Positions 57,983-64,000 of a DNA stretch of 64,000 nucleotides are shown piece after piece. Position 1 is the stretch's first letter; each line of letters opens with the position of its first letter. A program made the translations under genes and the position numbers. A model generated the notes under the pieces. The model ran no database searches. It saw only the letters and a program-made list of their open reading frames with translations, and was not told the origin of the DNA. The DNA is from Tetrapyrgos nigripes (taxonomy: Eukaryota; Basidiomycota; Agaricomycetes; Agaricales; Campanellaceae). The stretch is taken from the NCBI GenBank assembly GCA_013368315.1, contig JAACJM010000239.1:62001-126000 (forward strand), read 5' to 3'.

Positions 57983-60844
57983 ATTATGAAACCTACTGGT
58001 TACGGTATATTCCTAGTCGTCAGGCGTCAGGTTCTTCAAGATGCAGCTGTATTGTCTTATTCTGAATGTAGAATCTCCGTTGAACCACCGTTACCACTTA
58101 GTACTGTCAAGTTCCTATGTGACGTTCTCGGAGTCACCTGGCGCAAGGGTATTTTAAGGACTGTGACGTACGCTTCTAGCACATGGTAGTAAGGCTCAGG
58201 TACAGTAGAGAGGTGGCCGACAATTGCCCTGAGAGGAGTGCACTAAATTCATGGATTTAGTCGACTCGCCGATAAGTAAGTCCTCGGCCCCCTCCTGTGG
58301 TCAGTGGAACGAAGTTCGATTCAACTTCGAAAGAAGACAATGAACTAGGAACCTTAGCTAGTACCACCATATTATCTTTCAATTCACTTTGAGACCTTGT
58401 ACTTGCGTGTATACTTATGTCGCTATTATAGAAGCGTCAAAGTCCAAAGAAACGTGGCCTTGTTACGATTGTTCCCGCCGCAGTCAGCTGCACTGGAAGC
58501 ACCGGCACTGGACTGGGCCGGCGCCGAGTCAGAGGAGGATGTGGCAACGCGATGGTGACTCGGATGCAACTTCGTTCCATTTTGAATTCCGCAGTTGTTT
58601 TAATGGGGTATTCCACCTCATGGAGGTATTTAACTCGTTGCCAGCATGTACGACCATTGCGCATGATGTCACAGAATAAGGACTGACACTCGAGTTTCAT
58701 CCGACAACCTGAGTACTGGCTTGAGAAGCTTAGAACGCTCTTAACCCGATAGAAGCTTACCTGTAGCCTCATCTTCTCTTACAACCTAGGTAGCGCTGCA
58801 GACGACAGGTGAGGACAAGTATGGCTGATTCACCCTTGTTACCTCGAGAAAGAACCTTTGAGTCAGCACTCCCGGTAGCCACACAGCCGCGATCCGGGAA
58901 AGGTCTTTGTACTTACTTACTTAAATCGTAGCCTGAGCGGATCAGCTTGGTGATTTCTACCATTCCATGCAGTCGATCTCCGTCCAGACGATTCAGAAAA
59001 GGGAATAATTTACCGGTACAATGGAGGGAAAAACCCGAGAGGCAGAAAGTACAAGGACTTTGAGAGGATCAGTCAACATCGAGTAACTTGAAGTCTATGA
59101 GAGTCTCACCATGGAGTCCATCCCCGTCTAAACTTATTCAAAGAAGGGAAGGATGAGCCACGGGAACTATTCTCAATGGTCTCGAAATCCAAGATTGTTC
59201 GGAGATGCCAGTGCAAAAAGAACAAGGACTACAGACTCGAATCCAGATGGATCAGTAACAGGTAACTTGAACTGTGTGAGATTCAATCCAACATCCAGAA
59301 TATCTGTACACACTTTTCAGCCACTTTCTTCCGAATGGCTGTGGCACAACCTTATTGGCAGTCTGAGTCTCGGGATTCTTGCACCCCGACAGTTGTCGAC
59401 CTGAAATCATATATTTGACGGAATATATAGGGAGCACGCTGTAATCTATTGACTCGGATGCCACTACTATGATAAGGCAATGTTTCTTCGACATTGCCTA
59501 GTTGAGATCAAAGGATTTTTCAGGCCGCAATCGGATATGTGAGTCCGATGTGGCAAAGGTGGTCCGTCTCGGTACAACCTCATTTCAGTTCATGTGTAGC
59601 TTTGTATCATTCTTGGTCTTCAAGCTCATATAAGTGTCAAGACGCAGAACCAGAACTAGAGCTTCTGAGCCCTGAGACAACCAGGACTTGAGATATTTAG
59701 AGCGCCCTGATGGTTTCACCCCTCGGATCACAACGACTTAGTTTGGTTACCTCGAGAAGATGTCTATGAGTCAGCACTCCCAGTCGCCACGCAGCCACGA
59801 CAAGAAAGAGGTCTTTGTACTTACTTAAATCAGGACTCCACGTTCAAGTTGGAGAGTTCTACCACGATGTAATGATCACCATTACTCCATATATAGCGCC
59901 TGCGACGGTATTCACACGTACCGAATATTGTGGCCTTTTGGTCCAGTTGGAGGCCGGGTCTCATCGCAGGCTGAGCTAATCCTTTACAGAAACTCCCCTT
60001 CTCATAGGGCCTCGGGATTTCGCCCTTCACGGAACCAGTGGCTGAGGATCGGGACAGGCGTGGGAAACCTGAGTTGATCGGAGGAGCAGAAAGTACGATG
60101 ACTTTGAGAGGATCGGCGTCAGGTAGTTTGAAGTCTGTGAGAGTCCCAACATCCGAGATGTCTGTATGACCGTATCACCTTTTCAATTTTCAGCCACATT
60201 GTTCGGTATGTAGTCGACGCCATGATGCGTAATGCTGCATTGCTTCCAGAGTGAGTGACCATCTGCAAACTTCGACGCAATCGGGCAACAATCGGGAGTA
60301 ACAAGCGTCCAATATCGTGAGAACTTTGACCCCACTTTTCTTGTCAAGAACCCCCAACAATAACAGGTACTACTTACGCCCTGACTTCACAAAAAGCCAT
60401 GGTTACCTGCTACAATAAGTAAGTCCAGATTTTGGATGGAAGAAGATGGTGCTGTAGCGTAATCTAACCTAGCTGAAACCTTCAATTATTTTAATTACAG
60501 ACGTCGGTCAAACGCTAGCAATTGCAAAGCGCTCTCAATTCAAGAGCCCCGGGGCCGCGCTTGATTCTAGTATGTGGCCAACTGGACATCATTGCCAACC
60601 GGTATTGTCTTTCAACTTTCTATCTTCGTCCTAATTTCGTCTGATACACCCGAGCAGGCCCTGGCAGCGCTGAAGATTCACTCCAAGTCCCGCCACGAGG
60701 CAGACTATAACACATACACCCAGCCTGATGTTAAAAGGTGGACCTACAACATCCACCAATGTCTCGCATCCACATACAATGGCAATTTTGCGATTGTGAT
60801 GAAGTTATCGTCATTTAACACGAGGCAAGCCTAGGCAAGCGCAC
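57983..60844. other. gene-poor region with two decayed repeat copies
   Basis: 58838-58960 and 59747-59835 share GTTACCTCGAGAA, GAGTCAGCACTCCC and GGTCTTTGTACTTACTTA. 59050-59110 and 60085-60145 share GACTTTGAGAGGATC and TTGAAGTCTRTGAGAGTC. This gives two copies of a unit about 0.95-1.0 kb apart. On the minus strand, traces such as GTCEYRRRRYIWSNGDHYIV (about 59960-59870) suggest a degraded gene. Nothing intact. Confidence 0.5.
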
Positions 60845-61190
60845 TGAAACCGCTTTGGTTCTCACCTACCCTTTATAGACATACTGTACGGCGTGCCGTC
60901 TCGATCCGACTCGTGTGATTGACGTGGTTTCTATGATGATTTCCAGACGCGTATAAATCACGACTCTGCTCTTGCCGTCGATCTTAGCACCCCCAATTCC
61001 CCTTCAACAGCACTGGGAGGAATGTGAGTCCGAATGACTATGGCTTCTTGATGCTTCTTCAATTCTAATCGCCAGAACCAGGTTCCTCTCGTATTGAACC
61101 TGCTGCTAGGTCTCAGTTGGTCGCAACCGACGACACAGCCAGCACCAATACCTTTCCTCTTGAAACGGTCGACACACCTAGTATCTCTTC

Positions 61191-62879
61191 ATGCCAGTGC
61201 TACGACCAATTTCGCCTTTTGATCGCGTCCCTACCGAAGTACTCAACAACATCTTCCTTTTCACGACTGAACGTAACGAAAATCAATATGTTCATCATTA
61301 TGCGGAATTCATTATGCCTTTGACGATTTCACACACCTGCACCCGCTGGAGAAGCATTGCATTGTCCGACGGCTTTCTGTGGACCAACTTAGACATCACC
61401 GACTTCAGCGAGATAGCCATTTATCGAACCCATGCTTGGCTTTCCCGTTCGAAAAACCGTCCTCTCAGTATCTTGATGGACTTTCGGGATGACGAATGGG
61501 ACTGGGACGGTAAAGACAGGCATCACTTCACCGGTCGGCACATGCGGGTCTTTCTCGAACTCCTCCTTCCTCACGTCGAGCGATGGAAATCATTCAGAAT
61601 CTACACGGACACTTGGGAACCTATCCACACGTTTCTATCCTTCACAAACGAGCTCGCTATGGTACCCTCCTCTCTGCAAACCTTAGCCCTTTTGCGCTGC
61701 AATGCGTATTTTGCTACGGAGGGCGAAACTTTTCAGCCAGACGACCTGAAGGAGCCGATTCCCCTGTTCGGGGGGAGGCCTGTGCAGCACCTGCGTGAGG
61801 TCTCTCTCGTAGGCGTTCATGTAGACTGGGTGGAGTCCCCCATACGCAACCTTCGCAAACTAGAATTCAAATACCATGCTTACGATGTTATGCCTTCCCT
61901 TCAGGAGTTCATGGATATCCTTTCCTCCTGCCCCAACCTCGAAAACCTGGCTATTCTAGGCTGGGGACCACAGCTCAGCAAGGACGATTTTACCGAAAAC
62001 TACGTGGATTTTCCAGACGATAAACGCCTCTCCGGTTCCCCATTCGTCCTAAAGAATCTCCTCACATTTCATTTCGGTTTCACCAACGTCCAGTATGGGC
62101 TTAAATTGCTCTCCTTGTTCCGTCTTCCCTCCATCAAACGTCTCGACCTCGAAGACGTGTCAACCATCGCTGATCCACTTGGACATGGGGATGCTTCCCC
62201 TATCCTTGACTGGCTGTCATCAGCTGATGACAAGGCAGACGCCGACGATGATTCAGTTTCGTCAGCTTCCAGTTCTCCCGGTGTGCCTGTCAAAAGCCGT
62301 CGGTGCACACTTCCACTGATGAACGTTGAGCGCCTTGGATTGAGTGGTCTTTCCTCCAGCGAGCCGATTTTCTTTCGCTTTCTCAGAGCTTTTCAGTCTC
62401 TGAAGAAGATTTCCCTCTCGAATGCAGACCCCAACCTTCTTTTAGCGCTTGCCCCTCAGAATCCTCCCCAACCAGTTCAGCCTGGGTCTGAGGGAACTGA
62501 GAAGACGCTGGAGGATTCGTGTGGGATGTTGAGAAGGACTTTAGTGTCTTTGGCTACCGTGAGATCCAGAGTGGCGCCATGTCCGAATTTGGTGGATATC
62601 GCTTCTCGGAGGATAGAAGGCAGTCAACTGTCTGCACTAGTTGCGAAGAGGGCTCAGGCGGACTCTGGGGTACAGCCTGTGCAGAAGGTGCACATTGAAC
62701 CCACTCCCCCGTTAGATGACGACGAAGACCGCGAAGAGCTTGATGATGACGACGAAGAGGTGGATACCTCTTTTGACGACAGTTTTAGCAGTGCTGGTAT
62801 TAGCGAAGCTGATATCCAGGCAATTGAAGAATGCGGAGCCATGGTGCTCATCACTCCTGGAGCCATTGACGACGATTAG
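61191..62879 (+). CDS. F-box/leucine-rich-repeat protein, intact
   Basis: A predicted substrate adaptor of an SCF ubiquitin ligase: the F-box binds Skp1 and the C-terminal repeats choose the target. Single exon of 562 residues from the ATG at 61191. Residues 8-60 match an F-box-like domain (SPFDRVPTEVLNNIFLF, then ISHTCTRWRSIALSDGFLWT). Residues 90-430 hold irregular leucine-rich repeats (LQTLALLRC, LREVSLVGVHV, LRKLEFKYH, LENLAILGWG, IKRLDLEDVS, LKKISLSNAD). A Ser/Asp-rich linker (ADADDDSVSSASSSPG) interrupts them. The C-terminus is acidic (DDDEDREELDDDDEE). An upstream in-frame-capable stretch after a GTGAGT..CAG intron (61024-61078) hints at a longer N-terminus. The substrate is unknown. 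A frameshifted twin lies at 25157-26816. Confidence 0.92.
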   Translation: MPVLRPISPFDRVPTEVLNNIFLFTTERNENQYVHHYAEFIMPLTISHTCTRWRSIALSDGFLWTNLDITDFSEIAIYRTHAWLSRSKNRPLSILMDFRDDEWDWDGKDRHHFTGRHMRVFLELLLPHVERWKSFRIYTDTWEPIHTFLSFTNELAMVPSSLQTLALLRCNAYFATEGETFQPDDLKEPIPLFGGRPVQHLREVSLVGVHVDWVESPIRNLRKLEFKYHAYDVMPSLQEFMDILSSCPNLENLAILGWGPQLSKDDFTENYVDFPDDKRLSGSPFVLKNLLTFHFGFTNVQYGLKLLSLFRLPSIKRLDLEDVSTIADPLGHGDASPILDWLSSADDKADADDDSVSSASSSPGVPVKSRRCTLPLMNVERLGLSGLSSSEPIFFRFLRAFQSLKKISLSNADPNLLLALAPQNPPQPVQPGSEGTEKTLEDSCGMLRRTLVSLATVRSRVAPCPNLVDIASRRIEGSQLSALVAKRAQADSGVQPVQKVHIEPTPPLDDDEDREELDDDDEEVDTSFDDSFSSAGISEADIQAIEECGAMVLITPGAIDDD

Positions 62880-63539
62880 AATTGTGCAAACATGTTTTCT
62901 TACTACGCTTTCGTGCTGTGCAACTTTGCTGTCAAGCTATCTCTCCTTTGCATGATGTTCTCTAGTTACTGCGTAATTGGCCTATGCATATGACTCTGTG
63001 AGTAATAGTTACCTTAATATGTTCGTCTTTACTGTCTTTACTGTCTTTACCGGATTGTATGTAGCTTTAGTAGTATGTCGACCTCATGAATATGGTTGTT
63101 TCGGGTGCTTATAAGGTGACAATATGGACAATACCATGCGATCTGCTAGTACTCAGGAATGCATCGATCCGGGATTCCCGGGTAAGTGTCTCCTCTGACA
63201 GTGGCCATTGGAGCGTCGTTCCTGAAACACAAAGCACAGACCCGGTGTCCTGACAGACCAGCGCCAAAAGATTTTGTGCTGTTGACCGATTACCTCACAG
63301 TGGCCTTGACGACGCACATAGCACTTAAGTGCCTACTGGATACGGAGATGACCGGAAAATTTTCAAGATTCGAGGACATGAAAACATATAGAAGATGCCA
63401 TCAAGAGAAGCATAGCGTATAAGGTATAGATGCATACACTGAGAGTAACGAGGTAACAGAAAGGGTAGTACAGAGTCCGAGACAAGAATTGGTTTACTGC
63501 GACCGGTACCAAGAGAGACGACTTAGGGGACGACCTTGA

Positions 63540-63776
63540 TGAATAAATCTCGTCTTGTAAACTCTCGTGGTATCTGACAGTCTTGACTTCTGCCTGAGAC
63601 CGGTCGTCAAAGTGAATGGTCCGCGAGTCAGAAACTAAAACCTCGGTGATGTCGCCACGGCTTTTCCCCCCCGGAAGTTTGTATGGCTCGCATTCTCCGT
63701 AAGGTCCTTCGTCGGGTGCAAGCCCCCGTGGATGCCACCCAGCGAGATCTTGTTTTCCCCACAAAAAGGGATCCAC
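63540..63776 (-). CDS. hypothetical frame, twin of 23779-24207
   Basis: It contains GLAPDEGPYGECEPYKLPGG, KSRGDITEVLVSDSRTIHFD and AEVKTVRYHESLQDEI on the minus strand, in the frame shared with the left arm. Upstream of these words the two copies are in different frames because of a small indel near 63730-63770. If this was ever a gene, at least one copy is altered. No family is recognised. Confidence 0.25.
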
Positions 63777-63876
63777 TGCAGGTAGAGCTTGGTGAGCAGC
63801 CGACCACCTCGGTGCACTTTGCAGGCTCTCCTCGGCTTCGTCTAGCCAGATGGATAGGCAGTCCAGTGCAGCGACA

Positions 63877-64000
63877 AGTTGGGGAAGGTTACGGCGCTTT
63901 GTTTAAGAGATAGTATGGAGCATGGACGCTTCCATGAGGGTAGACTATTTGGAAGGCTCGCCAGGCATGTGATTGCCGGAGACGGTCAAAAAATGTTGAA
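63877..64000. other. window end, no feature recognised
   Basis: Beyond the inverted duplication; too short to interpret. Confidence 0.4.

Larger units (their letters stand above)
60845..63876. repeat. inverted duplication F, right arm (intact F-box gene)
   Basis: Reverse complement of 23732-27155 without the 0.7-kb MITE block. The junction GCCTATGCATATGACTCTGTGAG at about 62975-63000 marks the unoccupied site. The two arms are separated by about 33.7 kb. Confidence 0.9.

Overview
This window comes from a filamentous basidiomycete, most likely an Agaricomycete. Its genes are broken by many short introns of about 45-75 nt with GT..AG ends. It carries an augmin HAUS1-like gene, an APC11 RING gene, a PSP1-domain gene, F-box/leucine-rich proteins and intron-bearing nuclear tRNA-Phe genes. 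It also carries transposon types typical of mushrooms: Tc1 with DD34E catalytic spacing, Harbinger-like, hAT-like MITEs, and a GCM-zinc-finger MULE fused to peptidases. There are no bacterial-type operons, ribosome binding sites or CRISPR arrays.

Layout. (1) 0-12.5 kb: a hAT-like MITE, a dead Tc1 element inside one copy of a segmental duplication, and three small secreted double-psi beta-barrel (DPBB, RlpA/expansin-like) genes at 4.4-5.2 (-), 7.6-8.4 (+) and 9.7-10.4 kb (-). (2) 13.8-18.9 kb: a low-complexity gene ending in a PSP1 C-terminal domain (-). (3) 20.1-22.4 kb: a tandem cluster of four intron-containing tRNA-Phe(GAA) genes; the third has a 0.7-kb inverted-repeat element inserted in its intron. 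(4) 22.1-40.3 kb: three diverged copies (R1, R2, R3) of a tRNA-flanking unit. R2 is blown apart by a Harbinger derivative, a 3.3-kb insertion holding a Tc1 element, and a second intact Tc1 element. (5) 23.7-27.2 kb and 60.8-63.9 kb: arms of a large inverted duplication, each with an F-box gene; the left copy is frameshifted. (6) 37.3-38.9 kb: an Old Yellow Enzyme gene with a one-base frameshift. (7) 42.3-51.5 kb: a fourth DPBB gene split in its last exon by an 8.45-kb Mutator-like element. That element has 9-bp target duplications and carries a giant transposase-peptidase gene and a convergent KOW-protein gene. (8) 54-58 kb: a compact housekeeping block with APC11 and HAUS1-like head to head, then a coiled-coil membrane protein. 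(9) 58-60.8 kb: decayed repeats with no clear gene.

How it fits together. Paired duplications act as internal empty-site controls, so several insertions can be read directly as present or absent. The DPBB pair at 9.6-11.1 kb and 41.6-51.6 kb is an inverted duplication in which only the second copy took the MULE. The R units and the F-box arms do the same for Tc1 and MITE insertions. The most striking object is the MULE: one predicted polypeptide joins a GCM/WRKY-type zinc finger, a DDE transposase, a C19-like cysteine peptidase and a C48/Ulp1-like domain that seems to have lost its nucleophile, next to a KOW cargo gene. All family names come from reading the sequence; no database search was run.
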